From Aculops lycopersici (Eukaryota; Arthropoda; Arachnida; Trombidiformes; Eriophyidae), in the NCBI GenBank assembly GCA_015350385.1, contig WNKI01000001.1, positions 4,582,451-4,646,450 on the forward strand: a DNA stretch of 64,000 bases, in the 5' to 3' direction. Positions 18,601-29,558 of the stretch are shown here, piece after piece. Under the pieces are notes generated by a model. That model was not told the origin of the DNA. It searched no databases and worked only from the letters and a program-made list of their open reading frames with translations. The position numbers and the translations under genes were made by a program. Positions within the stretch are counted from its first letter, which is position 1. Each line of letters opens with the position of its first letter.

Positions 18601-21600
18601 GATATCCTCGCTTTCGGCAGACTGTCTACAATCCTAACCGTTGCAGCCATTCGAGTGGTTGTAGTGGGCGTGACAGGCGGCTGACCAGTTGATGTGGCAG
18701 GAAATGGATCGTCGGAAACTCCAATGGGCGCGCTCGATTCGATTGATGAGCTTGTGGGAGGTTGCGAGGTGGTTCTAATGGTGCTTATGGGTTGTGAGTA
18801 GACTAAAGTGTTTGTTGGCATCGATGTTGCTGGTTCAGTCGTCGGTTGGTAGTGGCCAAAAGTCGAGTGGCGACTCGAGCTGGACAGTGGACGCGACGTG
18901 GACTGAGATTCCAGTCGATAGATGGACGACACTGACATGCGACTATTGTGATCTTGGTGGTAGATGGGAGGAGGCGAGCCGGTATTCAGGATTGTTGGCG
19001 GTGGCTCACTTGTGGTAGCCACCTGTTGTTGATGGTCAGTGGCGAGTCTGTTCAGCTCAATGGCCGGAAGTCGAATGATAGTTGCCGCAGTGGACGAGGA
19101 CGTTGCGTAATCGTTCCAATTATGCCCCCTACTAGTGGGAAATGCACTCTCCTCTGGCGCAGAGCTCGTGGTTGATTGGAGGTGGTGCAAGTTGGAGGCG
19201 GCCACATTGTAGCGCTCGATGTCTGCATAGTCAAACTGCGCCGGCTTCCTGGAAGAAGTCGACCACCTACCTGTTGACGAATGTCGACTACCGCCACCAC
19301 CACCGGATGATCTAAAACGCACTGTCGGCGCGGGAGTAGTAGTGGTGGTGGTGGTGGTAGTGGTAGTAGAGGTAGTGGTTGTTGTTGTCATTGGGGTTGC
19401 AGTTGTGGTTGTTACCGCTATGCTTGGTGTTCCCGTTGGCGCCAACTTTGACCAATCACTCGAAGTCTGGCTCATCATTGCGGGTATTAGATCGTCTACA
19501 AAACGAGGATTTTTGCCTAACAGCGAGTTGGCTCCGTGAGTTTGGTTCTGTTTGAAGTTATGCGCTGGCTTGTAAACATTAATGGTTGTGGGCACCGCAG
19601 GTACAATTTGACTCTGTGCCTCCGAGGCTGCCACCTGATGCTTTGGATTTGACTGAGCTTGAGGTTGGGGTTGTGACCTCGACTGACCTCCAGCCAAATG
19701 AGCTTTCAAGCGCGATTCGACACCCTCGCCTTTTGGCTGCTTATGAGCGCGATCGCCGAATACACTGGAGATGGGTCGTTTATCTTGGTTACTCTTGTGC
19801 GTGCTGCTCAATCGACTTGTTGCGTTATGGCCACTACCACTACTATTACCGGAAGTTGCGCGCTCACCTGTTTGTCGTAGCGCAAAGTTTTCCTGTTTTG
19901 GCGGTGGCGACGAATTCGTGGTTCTGTTGGCTAAATTCTTATGCCGCCTGAGGATATCATTCAAAGTATGGCCATGATTCTGAGTTGATCTTTGCGTTGA
20001 AATGGATGTTGTCGTATCCTGAGTCCTTAGAATCTCTTCGTCGTTAACGCCTATCGTTGGTATTGTTGAACCCGCAACTGGTGGTTTAGATCTCTGAGTT
20101 GGCCACGAGAACCCATGTCGATTCAAGGGTTTTCTCGAGTTTCCATTAACAAGAAACGAATCCTCATCATGCGAGTTCCCCATTGAGTTTTCTCCATCTC
20201 TCATTATAATCACCGAGGCCTGAGTGGTTGAGGGAGCTGGCGATAGATCCATTGTAACACTGGGTTCTGTTGCCAAGGTTTCCATCTCGTCCCCTAAATC
20301 AGCGTCAGTGTTACCATCACCAATCGTTGGAATCAGATCAGAGCTCGCGGTGGTAGTGGTTGTGAAGCTCAAGTCTAGATCGTCGCTCCTTAATGTTGCC
20401 TCCGTCTCCGCACCGTCCTTACTACTACTGCTACTTGACTCATTTAGATCATTGGATCCATTCAAAATTAAGTTGTTGTTGTAAGTCGTCAGCTCGGGTG
20501 GTTTCAGTGTCGTGGTTGGGGTCATTATTGTCGTGGCTGAAGGTGCTTTAGTAGTTGTACTAATCGTATGGTCCACTTTGGTGTCCGGCTGGGTGGTTGT
20601 TCTTAATAACTCAGGTGCTGGCTCAACAGTTGTGCTCAAGGGCATCATAATCGACCAGACAGTTGGTGTCATGGTCAAAAGTCTTGTGGTCATTGGAATT
20701 GCGTCTACTGTCGATTGGTGAGGTGAGTCGCCGCTTGTTGGGTTGCCTACTCCTTCTCCCCCAGCTGCCACTCTCGTGATCCAGTTGGAGCTGCTGGTGA
20801 AATTGGAAGCCCCCGAACCAAAACTACCGCCAGTCACACTACTGCTCATATGATTCAACAGGTAGGGTGGCCGGCTAAATGCGTTTGTCATCTGCTTCCC
20901 ATCAACGCAAGTCACATGCTCCGGCTTCAAGGTGGCGAAGGAGACCAGGGATCTGAGATATTGGGGCTTCGAGCAGAATTGAGGCTGACGTTCTCGCGAT
21001 GAAATTTGCAAATTATACTCGATTTGCCACCTGAGCATCCAGCTTAAACGACAATCGCAGTTCAGCGCCTTGCCACCAACACTAAGTCCTCTCAGAGTTC
21101 CCTCCAGTGGTTTGAACGCCAATTCCGGTAAAGTTTCCAAAGGATTGCCATCTAGTGCTACCAAAATCAGCTGTTTGTTGTGTTTAAAAGAATCCTCGGG
21201 TAGCAACTCGATTCCATTGAATCCCAAGTCGAGCCTTCTAATTGACGTTAGCTTGGCCAATTGTTCCGTTGGAAAGCTCTCCAATAAATTTCCCAAGAGA
21301 GACAATGAGCTTAGAGTTGACTCAATACCTGAGAAAGTGTTTGGATCTAGGAGAGAAATTCGATTCCTTTCCAGATTAATAGCAGTCAGTGAGCTCATAT
21401 TTGCGAAGGATCTCGGCGGAATCTTGGAGATCTGATTTTGGGCTAAATTCAAGAAGGCCAAGTTTTTCAATGAGCTGATAGCCTTTGGATAGAAATCCAA
21501 TTGAGTATTCTTGAGATTTAAATCAGTTAGTGAGTCCTCCAAACCAACGAAAGCTTGGTCGTCTATTGCCCTCTGTCCTACAGTGTTAGCACCGCCACCT

Positions 21601-22631
21601 GTTGTCGGCGGTAAGTGGTTGGAGATTGTTGTGGTGGTGGTAGTCGTTCCAATTTTGTTGTCAGCCAAACGTAAGGCAGTTAATTTGTTTAGCCTAGCAA
21701 ATGAGTTTGCTTCCAGTCGTACTATCCGATTATTGCTCAAGTCTAGGACCTTTAGATTGTACAACCTGTTGATTGCCAGCACGGGTATTGTCTCCAGTAG
21801 ATTGTCGCTCAAACTCAAACTGGCCAAACTCCACTCGAGACCTCGAAAGGCGTCAATATCAATGGACTTTAAATTGCAGCGACTTAAATGAATCGATTGA
21901 ATGGCCACCACCAAACGGCGATCTTCCATCAGTCCATTTGGCGAACTGAGCTGAGTTTCAAGGATAAAAGTGTCATTGGCTAGCAGGTTAATGGACGAGT
22001 TGGCCACATGAAGCAAATCCAATTTTGTTTGCGAGGCCAACTGGATGCCAGATTGTAGAAGCTCCTCGTTGATGCTAATATCATTGTGATTTGCATGTAG
22101 CAGCTCACTGGGCAGTTCAATTGAAGCCGTTTGTTTCAATGCCTTCAGTAGAAGCTCAAAGTCAACAGGTGAACACTGAACCGACATTCTATTTACCGGA
22201 TGATCCTGTAGCATCTGGTTACCCGTCGTTGTAGCGGAAGTTGTGGTTATCTTTGTTAACGTTTGGCTTGGATTAAAGTCGCAGATGCAATCTGCATGCA
22301 ACTCACTCGACTCTCGTTGCCAGGGACATTGAGCTTGGCAGTTTTGTGTGGTTAATAATATGATTAGATTGAGGCAGGTGAATAATGTGATTCCATTTGT
22401 CTTTGTTGTTACTTTTGTTGCTCGTAATTGAGATGAGTCATAATATATCTTGTGGTTTTTAGTTGAGTTCAATTTGTTTGTCTCTCTTCCTTTTACACAT
22501 TCATCACTTGAGTAGCTTTCCATTGAGATCCTTTCTATTTCCACTTCCGACTTTATGCCGCTTTCTCGTGTGGCAGTTAAGCCGAATGATCCTATTGATT
22601 GCGGTAGGAAATTGGCAGCGTGGAGTTCCAT
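15612..22631 (-). CDS. Very large LRR transmembrane receptor, hattifattener (haf)-like
   Basis: A single 2339-residue frame. A hydrophobic segment (residues about 80-98, GITLFTCLNLIILLTTQNCQ) precedes CPWQRESSELHADCICDF, an LRR N-cap. About a dozen leucine-rich repeats fill residues ~200-520 (LKVLDLSNNRI, LAFLNLAQNQI, IRRLDLGFNGI). A C-cap follows (LNCDCRLSWMLRWQ ... RQPQFCSKP ... HVTC). This order matches my memory of Drosophila haf and its arthropod orthologues, LRR receptors acting in neuronal wiring. A ~1000-residue Ser/Thr-rich, mucin-like stalk leads to one membrane helix (about 1575-1605, FALILAGALCIVLLVLAIIT). The cytoplasmic tail is ~730 residues, low-complexity, with Gln, His and Ser runs. 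The 80 residues before the signal segment are unusual; the start may be at a later Met. An internal CAG|GTAAGT (minus strand, about 17513-17521) could permit an alternative tail. Confidence 0.75.
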   Translation of the reverse strand: MELHAANFLPQSIGSFGLTATRESGIKSEVEIERISMESYSSDECVKGRETNKLNSTKNHKIYYDSSQLRATKVTTKTNGITLFTCLNLIILLTTQNCQAQCPWQRESSELHADCICDFNPSQTLTKITTTSATTTGNQMLQDHPVNRMSVQCSPVDFELLLKALKQTASIELPSELLHANHNDISINEELLQSGIQLASQTKLDLLHVANSSINLLANDTFILETQLSSPNGLMEDRRLVVAIQSIHLSRCNLKSIDIDAFRGLEWSLASLSLSDNLLETIPVLAINRLYNLKVLDLSNNRIVRLEANSFARLNKLTALRLADNKIGTTTTTTTISNHLPPTTGGGANTVGQRAIDDQAFVGLEDSLTDLNLKNTQLDFYPKAISSLKNLAFLNLAQNQISKIPPRSFANMSSLTAINLERNRISLLDPNTFSGIESTLSSLSLLGNLLESFPTEQLAKLTSIRRLDLGFNGIELLPEDSFKHNKQLILVALDGNPLETLPELAFKPLEGTLRGLSVGGKALNCDCRLSWMLRWQIEYNLQISSRERQPQFCSKPQYLRSLVSFATLKPEHVTCVDGKQMTNAFSRPPYLLNHMSSSVTGGSFGSGASNFTSSSNWITRVAAGGEGVGNPTSGDSPHQSTVDAIPMTTRLLTMTPTVWSIMMPLSTTVEPAPELLRTTTQPDTKVDHTISTTTKAPSATTIMTPTTTLKPPELTTYNNNLILNGSNDLNESSSSSSKDGAETEATLRSDDLDLSFTTTTTASSDLIPTIGDGNTDADLGDEMETLATEPSVTMDLSPAPSTTQASVIIMRDGENSMGNSHDEDSFLVNGNSRKPLNRHGFSWPTQRSKPPVAGSTIPTIGVNDEEILRTQDTTTSISTQRSTQNHGHTLNDILRRHKNLANRTTNSSPPPKQENFALRQTGERATSGNSSGSGHNATSRLSSTHKSNQDKRPISSVFGDRAHKQPKGEGVESRLKAHLAGGQSRSQPQPQAQSNPKHQVAASEAQSQIVPAVPTTINVYKPAHNFKQNQTHGANSLLGKNPRFVDDLIPAMMSQTSSDWSKLAPTGTPSIAVTTTTATPMTTTTTTSTTTTTTTTTTTPAPTVRFRSSGGGGGSRHSSTGRWSTSSRKPAQFDYADIERYNVAASNLHHLQSTTSSAPEESAFPTSRGHNWNDYATSSSTAATIIRLPAIELNRLATDHQQQVATTSEPPPTILNTGSPPPIYHQDHNSRMSVSSIYRLESQSTSRPLSSSSRHSTFGHYQPTTEPATSMPTNTLVYSQPISTIRTTSQPPTSSSIESSAPIGVSDDPFPATSTGQPPVTPTTTTRMAATVRIVDSLPKARISQSPTVTTTLKPIIQSVTFPSSSRNDYITTTHLGGTSNTSVVELIGSNSSQQVAISITRDSSKLNGSTAQILQTTPQQQHPTDVPKSISSTTAQTTTSSDLMTKHKQIQASQAQQTFVTNDVPHSTSPSTRVSTNSLTNLITKDSFSGANDGRSSMSQATSGSSSNRRQSRDDSSGGSSTTTTTSETPTRIIKPITSATTTAEGAETVEAKTLGVASNFLPHAPRFLSRIIKLEDFDQFALILAGALCIVLLVLAIITSCICYHSSCGNQPNATSIGVKSRRSAMNASRLSSLSSGESHLGPMTATMRSTRSNGCFSRSIEFFCCLANTRSHKRVTPMRSLILQDDDSSSGDSSQGLNRSTGKSMLLAANESLIRGSQDPLLFGSAGILQSTVSRSQKQQLATGTGIRLFRQPKNSTTTNGKSKNKKSKEREKEKARSIYAFDNEIGEELSTGPLDHADGVRLHCHAHAADQEYFVGVTNQTLKKQQHQHQLKKQQQQVPIAIIAGSSSNLDRPNLLSSRRHFGEDNLDQEGWIRGNGGQDSPDSCDSDKSCSPGANKNNRYNISDAHRTYLSSATKAASQIQASRYVTTATSDRDNIHHLAPDLRSGLLKTIESNGWRRSRGEQHDHNRNRHHRHHYHSQSHLDYTDDTSRLSSDKSTTDDSRAPLSNTLSRGGRRQEYRTANFPPTSAQYRQHSTLRNISTVKSFKAQISRSQSIGRLPEVDLCNEVKHHQLQFMEPSPTNDTRCNEDYLNSELVPVSAEEDWPEPYVDPADQCIVGGGSVISVNDQQSRHSIGRRNLKPHLDNSSSSRIHHNKQQQQLLDTLRDTGSNGDTLHRSSGSSGDSSAASQQCLNPNRTYEDAYQANWNTINRATATGARQQVGASSARRRQQQIQAPGTSTLVRNKSNPSLEGSPLTGATSWLRWNQQPSSDHAHLHQNYQEELYNNNHLSHNHQLQKHQRQSSMSMSSSWHQENQVDAMYIAAATSQQKQNRQQR

Positions 22632-25600
22632 TTTGATACCTTGATCTTGACACTTGAGTGACTCTCACCCTTCTTCTGTTTCCGCTTTTTTGTCGCCTTT
22701 TTTTGTCCGGACTGTCCTGAATCAAATCAATGAGAGAGCAAAGCAAACGGAAGGAATCAGTAGGTTAGCTTGAGCTCTAACACTTGCAAAACGGAAGCAC
22801 TTTTCTATCTATCTAACCGAACAAGTGCCTAACTGAACAATCGACTGACTGACCATGAAATTGAAACTCTTGGAAAGATCAGAAAGAGCATCTGATGCTC
22901 TTAGAGGAACAATTTTCAATAGGAAGGGGAAGTTAATCAACAAGTTGCTCCACGGCAGGTAAGAAAATAAATGCGCGCGCTTAATCCTCCGTTGCGCTTA
23001 ATCTATCCACCCGACCAACGACTCGCTATCAGTCTTGTTATATTAGTATTAGTATTACCATTACTGTTATTGATGATTGCTGATGAACTCATAAACTAGC
23101 CACCGAATTTCGATTTAGATTTGAGATTAAACTCTAGTCTAGTGCGTCGAAAATTCAAAGGAATGATCCTCTAAAATTCAAGGAACAACAATGAGCAACC
23201 TGTTTGTTCCATCCTCGTTGGCCCCAATGACGATGCGCTCCATTGTTGGTCTTTCGTTTACTCACTAAACCTTTCAAGTTTGGATTCATCAGCAGTCCAC
23301 TCGACTGCTGGCTCACTCAGTTGGCTCGAGTTGGTACACTTGATAACAATCGACTAATTGCAATCCATTAATACCTGGCGGCACGGAGTCAGGCTTGAGC
23401 GCAATCAATCGAGAACCTTGAACCTGAGAATCGAGACGAAACCTAGCGCGTAGATTGCGGATGCTCATGTTTACAACATACCCACAGCTGACCACACGCG
23501 TCGTGGTCCGGTGGTCGGTGTCATAAAAGAACGAGTTAGTTGTTGTGATGACTTTACAACTTCAAACATGATACTAGGAATCAGAAGGGATGGTAAACAA
23601 ACAAACACACAAACATGAGCGCGAAGGTTGCATTTTCTCACCTCAAACGAAAGGTAAACTCTAAACTTTTGAGAGTTGGAGAACCCTGAAACAAAAGGTT
23701 ACGACTTCATTTGGTTTTTGGCCAATGTGAGTGAATGCCACACGCGCTGACACTTGTTGACTTGTGGTCAGTGCGTTGGTGTTTTTCTTGCCTCAAATAT
23801 TCGATTGGAATAAGCAACTCGCCCACACAGAACAAAGGCCACCAGAGTTGGTGGTTGCGTAACTTGAGATGACCTTTTTGCAACCGAGATGCGGAAGACT
23901 CACTAATTCATTCGCATAGTCAACAGGCAGGTAATTAGCCGGAGTATTCTCAGTGACGCTGGCTTCGACTTTAGTGTCTTAGTTGGAGGTATCAACCATT
24001 AGAACTTTTGGCTCTGATCACTTAGAATAGTAATGGTTAGCTTAGAGTCTGGGGCCAACAACTCCACTGCGAGACCAGGGAATTCAGATTTGAAAGCATG
24101 CAAACGTAAGCCAACGAAAGACAACTAAGACGAGCGAGACACTTCCGCGAAAAGAAAGACTCAACCAGGTGGTTGCGTGAATCTCCACCTCCGCCGGTTG
24201 CTTTCACCTGCGGCTACTTTTCAAACAGTAAGACACTGACTCAAACTGTCGGCTCTCATTAGGCGCACTTTTGCTCTTTCGCTTTCGTGCCACGCCACAA
24301 GCATTCGAGTTGCTGGCAACGGCGGCGCCGAGTATAATTGATCACCAATCAAGAGGTTGGCCAATCAGTCGGTGCGTTGGCACAAAACTTTACGCTAGGT
24401 TTAGTTACGTAAGGTCTCTCTCAACGACGACCACGAAGGTGACCACGACGACAGCAACAACTCAATCTGCACGCAAACTAACTAGCTAACCAAGCGGTTT
24501 GGCTTGATAGACCACTCGGCCGAGCGGAAGCGGAGCCTTGGCTTCGATTAGTCTTGAAATTTAGATCACACAACGCAACAACCGTTGTGTTCATTTGGAA
24601 TGACACTGGCCCTTGTCTCTGAGCAACTAGTGGTGGGACTTTCAACGCTTGTTTCCCAATGCAACTGTCAATGTTGGTTATTTTGACAGCATAGTCTTGG
24701 TAACTGCCTATCAACTGACATTTCAATTGACAGGAAATCGGAGGGCGTGCATTTAAGGAGCGCTGTGATGGTTGTTGTTCCTGCTGTTGTTGCTGCTGCT
24801 GCTGTGAGTAAGATTTGAATTTTCATCTCTGGCAAGCGAAAGTTTCATTTAGATTCAAACTTAGATTAAGAGTCTCAATGAATTTGGTCCCTTCATTAAG
24901 GGAATAGGATAAATTTGAATAGAGGTAGTGGTTGGAAGTGGATGAGGAAAGATGCAGCCAAAGCCGCGAGAGAAAAAGCCAATCTCAATCGTCTTATCGT
25001 TGGAACGTTTAATTTGGCGAGATCACGATCTCGCCGTCCATTCATTCGTTCAGCTGGAGCCCAGGTAAGAGGAGAAATGGGAGATGACATCCTACTATTG
25101 ACCCGGCCATTTCACCATCGTCGAGGCGAAACAGCCAAATGGAAGCCTCGCTTCAGTTCAAGTTATGTGATTTGTGGTTTCCGACTCACACTCGTCAGTG
25201 TCCGTCTTTTTTCTTCAGCTCGCCAGGCTTGAGTTGTGCAAATGAAAGTAGTTGCAATGATGATTCAATTGACTTGGCGGCGAGGTGCCCCAAAGTAAAC
25301 AAACTTTTCCTTGGTTCTAGCGGAAAGTAGTAAAGGAGATTCTGGGCAAACAAACGAGTTGTAAGGTGGAAAAACTCACGTTGCAAAAAGGAGAACAAGA
25401 TGAAGAAGTTTCACCTTCTCGGTAAAAAGCGAGAAAACTTTCAAAATTGCCCCAAGCTGCAGGTAACTTTGCTTTTACCTGACACAAACACACACACACA
25501 CACATACACACACAATCCAAATCTAAAAACTCTACCGCGACCAACAGTCGCAGTAACAGCAACAACTACAAATACAACCGACACACTCGAGGGACATGAC

Positions 25601-27662
25601 AAATGTGCACGAAAAATTATTATCAGCTTGCAAAATGGCCACTATCAGCTTAGAGAATCGGCGAGCTCTCGCCTGAGGTTCTGGTTGTTGGCTACAAAAC
25701 TTTTTCTTCTTCTCCTCTTTCTCGTCCATTGCTAAAGTCTTGTCCGCGGTGCTGTAGAGTAGAGTTTGTGTGGTTGCGTCATCATGAGGCGGCCAGTTTT
25801 GCGGAGTTAGTTGAGATGCTCGCCTTGCGATAAGACCAAGGAACTAAATCTTGGCCGTAGATCAAGCAGCAAACCAAAACAACCTGTTGTTGTTCTCGCG
25901 GGTTCACACAATTGCCGACTGTCTAAATGTCCATGATAATATTTTACCAAGTCATTTAGACTTGTATTTAGAAGACTAAAACGACGGAGATGGAGACAAA
26001 TGGTGCATTCAGGCCAATCGGCTCTGCCACTTGGTTTCCGCTTTTCGCTCGTCTTGTCTACTTTTTGCAGCTCGCCAGTCGTCTTTGCGGCCACTTTTGC
26101 AGTCGAGGCGCCAATTGGTCCAGCGCAACCTCCAAAGCCAAACCACTTGTTGAGTGGCGGCCTAACTTGTGGGCGTGGTGTTTGCGCGCTTAGGTGCGAT
26201 AATTTTAACTCCGAGACAATTGATTCGATTTGCAACGAGCGGCAATCCTGAATCGACGAGCAAATAAATACCTTCTGCTACAGTAGACTCGATTCTTTGC
26301 CACTCTTAGCTCCGGAAACTAGATCTCCACTTTGGGGGGGGGAGATCGAAGGATATTTACGAGAGACAAGTGACTTGGTGTTGAAGAGTATTTTAGACTT
26401 TAACTGCAAGATCGATTTAGCGCAAGATGCTGCTTCAATTGAGAAACTTCAGCAAGACCGTTAGTAAGCCAGCCAGCCAGTCGCTCGACCGACTGGCCAC
26501 TCGTATGGCCGAATAATCCTTGAGCGTCCATACGGATGGGTGTCAATTAAGTGGCCATTGAATCATGGACCAATTGAACGATCATTGCGATGCAACTTAC
26601 CAGGGCGAAAATCATCCGCCGCAACTTGAGCTCGAGATTGAGCGTGCCTGTCTCTTGGTAGACAGGTACGTCAATAGAAGACTCAGGCAATTGAATCTTC
26701 TCCCTCTTTCTCGCACACAGACTGATTCTTTTGATAAAAATCTGACCCGAGATCATAATGGATGGCCATGAAAAGTCGAAGGCCACTTGAAGACGTCGAT
26801 CTTGGGAAGAGAATTATGACTCATTGGGAAAAGACTCAACGAGTTTTTTGTAGAGCTAAACTTGAATTTCAAAACAAACAAAACAAAACTTAACCACCAG
26901 AGTGATTCTCGATTCGTTCACCTACTTGTGCACCTCATTGTCTTGGTAGATTTTAACTCATAAGAAGAGAAATTCATGGTTAGATAATAAGGAACCACCC
27001 GTTGGATTTAGATGATGCCGCATTATATGTGTGTGTGTGCGTCTTGTTTGCCAAAACAAACGGATGTCGATCATAAAGTTGCCCGAATATATCGAACAAT
27101 CCGCTCCTTAGGCGCCAGCTTGCCTCAGCCAGGTAATTGCTTCTCTTGCTACTTCCTCCTCCCGTTGCTGCTCATACCTTTTGATGCCACCTGAGCATCG
27201 GTCAGTCCGTCGAGACCAATCAACATGTTGCATCGAGTTAATCGCCCATCGACGACTCAAGCGATAGAACTCGGCCCAAAGAGCAACCTGTTGATCCGCA
27301 GCGTTTGTTGCTACTGCCGACTGAGAAGCTACAGTCTCAGATGCTGAACTCACACCATGTTTCGGGCAGCGTCGTCATTGATGCTCTCTGATCATGACCA
27401 ACTAGCAACTGAAACACTGAGTAATTCTGATGATACAAGTTCACCTCGAAGAGCCTTTCTGTGCGCGAAGCTTGTTGAATTCACATTGAGACACCTGCGA
27501 CTGGATGTTGATCACCTTGATGCGGCAAGTTAACTAGCTTAGTGTCTGGTTTCGAATTTCGACCAAAATTCTTGGTTGGTTCTTAGAGGTTAACAAGTCT
27601 TTTTCTTTTTCGGATCCATCTCTCACAATGACAAACTTTCGTACGTTTCGCCGCATTCAGAA
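22632..27662. other. 5-kb divergent intergenic region (LRR receptor / P450)
   Basis: No protein-coding gene recognised. It contains a CA microsatellite (25486-25514), a G9 run near 26333-26341, a CTG/TTG-type run near 24775-24803, and several plus-strand donor-like sites (CAGGTAAG near 22957 and 25065; CAGGTAAT near 23930 and 27131). Likely 5'UTR exons and regulatory DNA of the large neuronal-type receptor, and possibly leader exons of the P450. Confidence 0.5.
25486..25514. repeat. CA dinucleotide microsatellite
   Basis: A short (CA)n run interrupted by AA and TA, in the long intergenic region. Confidence 0.85.
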
Positions 27663-29558
27663 ATGTCAGAGAGTTTTTCTCTTGGAGTAATCGTCAAAAT
27701 TTTCAGTAAAAAGTGGAAAAAAAACAAAAAGAATAGCAAGATCATAATGGGCGCCACCTCTTTGGTCGCTAGTTTGTGGCCAGCCATTAGCAACAATGGG
27801 GATCTGGTTGCCAAATTGCTGGCACTCTGTGCCGCCTATCTGGTTATGCAATTCATAAAGTTTATCTTCCAACGACGACACCTTCACCAAACCTTCAAGC
27901 GAATGAAAATAGACGGGCCAAAGCCGCATCTGATCCACGGCCACCTGTATGAAACGCGCCGGCAACCTTACGTACAATTTGCCCACAAGATGCACGAGAA
28001 GTATGGAAAAACTGTTGGTGTTTACCTGGGAGGCGATCCTTATTTGCTGACCAAAGATTTGGAATTGATTCAGCAAGTCTTTGTTGCAAAGACAAGGAAC
28101 TTTTACGATCGGATGAACTTTTACCTAAACGTGGATCCAGTTCCCGACAATCTGATCTGTCAACGCGGCGATCGGTGGCGATACATGAGAAAGTTGCTCA
28201 CTCCTGCCTTCAGTAATAGCAAGATTAAATCGAGTCAATTTTATCGTGATGCCGAGCAAACTGTCGTTAAGTTTATGCGACAATTGGAACAAAACTCTCG
28301 ATTGGTGAAGCCGTCGAGAGAGGATGTCTTGTCTGTGAGAGGCGACCAAGAGGAAGTTTGCCGAAAGGATCAACAAATTGAGAGAAGGGAAACTTTTGTC
28401 TCGGATGCCTACGATCGAATGGCGGCAGTGGCGTTGGATGTGATTGTTAAGACTGCATTCCACATGGACAATATGATCTCATTTTCGGGCAAAGTCAATG
28501 AGCATCCAGACGAATTGCAATTCACAAAAGGAAAGTGTCCAATGGAGGATTGCGTAGCGACGTCCAAGAAGGAGGTGTTTTTGCAAACAGTGAAGCAAGC
28601 CTGTCGTTTGGGATTCAATCCACTGGTTGAATTGATCTTTTGCTTCCCCTTTTTGGACAAACCTTTCACAATGGTTATAAATCACCTCTACTTTGGCTCA
28701 ATCATCAAGTTGCTCTTTGACCGTTTGGATTACTTGGTCAGGCGCCCAGTTAGTTCTAAGCCAAAGGTAGACGGAGGAGATCTCAGTGTCACAGGTCAAC
28801 ACTCGAATCAACACCAAAGACGCCGCATCATTGATTGTTTGATTGAGGTATTGAGGGAGCGCAAGATAACCAAGAGCGAGTTCACGGGCAACGCATTTGT
28901 CATTGTTTTTGCAGGTTTTGAAACCACAGCAAACGCGCTAACCTTTACTCTTTGGTTGCTGGCCAAGCATCAGCATGTTCAACGGAAACTTCGAAGAGAA
29001 TTGAGAGAAATTCTAGCAAGAGTTGCAGATAAATTTCCAAACGAGACCGACAAAGAGCAAAAATTGGACTTTGAGCTGGCCGAGCTAGCCACCGGTTGTG
29101 ATTACCTCGAGATGGTGATCAACGAGTCCCTGCGACTCTACCCACCGGTTCCCGGGCTCTCCTGTCGCCAAGCCTCAACTAATTGCACACTGTCCAATGG
29201 AATGTTTGTCGAGAAGGGAGTCAATATTGTGCCCTCGGTGTACTCAATACATAGGGACAAGTCAATCTGGGGCGAGAGGGCAAACGAGTTCGAACCTGAA
29301 AGGTTTGAGATGCTTGATGTAACCAAACTAAACTCGGCCATGTTTATGCCCTTCGGTTTGGGACCGCGAAATTGCATCGGCAAGGCGGCGGCGATGCACG
29401 AGATGAAAATTGTCATTGGAAGAATGGTGCACGAGTATTCGATAGAGTTTTGTCCAGGCGTCACACCGGAAAAGGTTAAGCTTTGCTCGCCAATCAACAT
29501 AACAATCACTAGTGCCGAGAGGATTGGACTTAATTTTGTGAAACTTGAGTCGCCATAG
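27663..29558 (+). CDS. Cytochrome P450, CYP3-clan-like
   Basis: 631 residues, intronless. Microsomal heme monooxygenase. Visible motifs are the I-helix AGFETT (417-422), ExxR in NESLRLYPP (E488, R491), a PERF-type segment (EPERFEM), and the heme loop PFGLGPRNCIG with ligand Cys571. The FGxGPRNCIG loop and the KGVNIVPSVYSIHRD segment are typical of CYP3-clan enzymes. Two starts are possible: ATG 27663, or ATG 27747 (MGATSLVASLWPA), which puts the anchor helix nearer the N-terminus as usual for microsomal P450s. Longer than the family's ~500-530 residues because of the N-terminal extension and two charged insertions (about residues 215-245 and 360-390). Likely xenobiotic or endobiotic oxidation; substrate unknown. 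Confidence 0.92.
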   Translation: MSESFSLGVIVKIFSKKWKKNKKNSKIIMGATSLVASLWPAISNNGDLVAKLLALCAAYLVMQFIKFIFQRRHLHQTFKRMKIDGPKPHLIHGHLYETRRQPYVQFAHKMHEKYGKTVGVYLGGDPYLLTKDLELIQQVFVAKTRNFYDRMNFYLNVDPVPDNLICQRGDRWRYMRKLLTPAFSNSKIKSSQFYRDAEQTVVKFMRQLEQNSRLVKPSREDVLSVRGDQEEVCRKDQQIERRETFVSDAYDRMAAVALDVIVKTAFHMDNMISFSGKVNEHPDELQFTKGKCPMEDCVATSKKEVFLQTVKQACRLGFNPLVELIFCFPFLDKPFTMVINHLYFGSIIKLLFDRLDYLVRRPVSSKPKVDGGDLSVTGQHSNQHQRRRIIDCLIEVLRERKITKSEFTGNAFVIVFAGFETTANALTFTLWLLAKHQHVQRKLRRELREILARVADKFPNETDKEQKLDFELAELATGCDYLEMVINESLRLYPPVPGLSCRQASTNCTLSNGMFVEKGVNIVPSVYSIHRDKSIWGERANEFEPERFEMLDVTKLNSAMFMPFGLGPRNCIGKAAAMHEMKIVIGRMVHEYSIEFCPGVTPEKVKLCSPINITITSAERIGLNFVKLESP

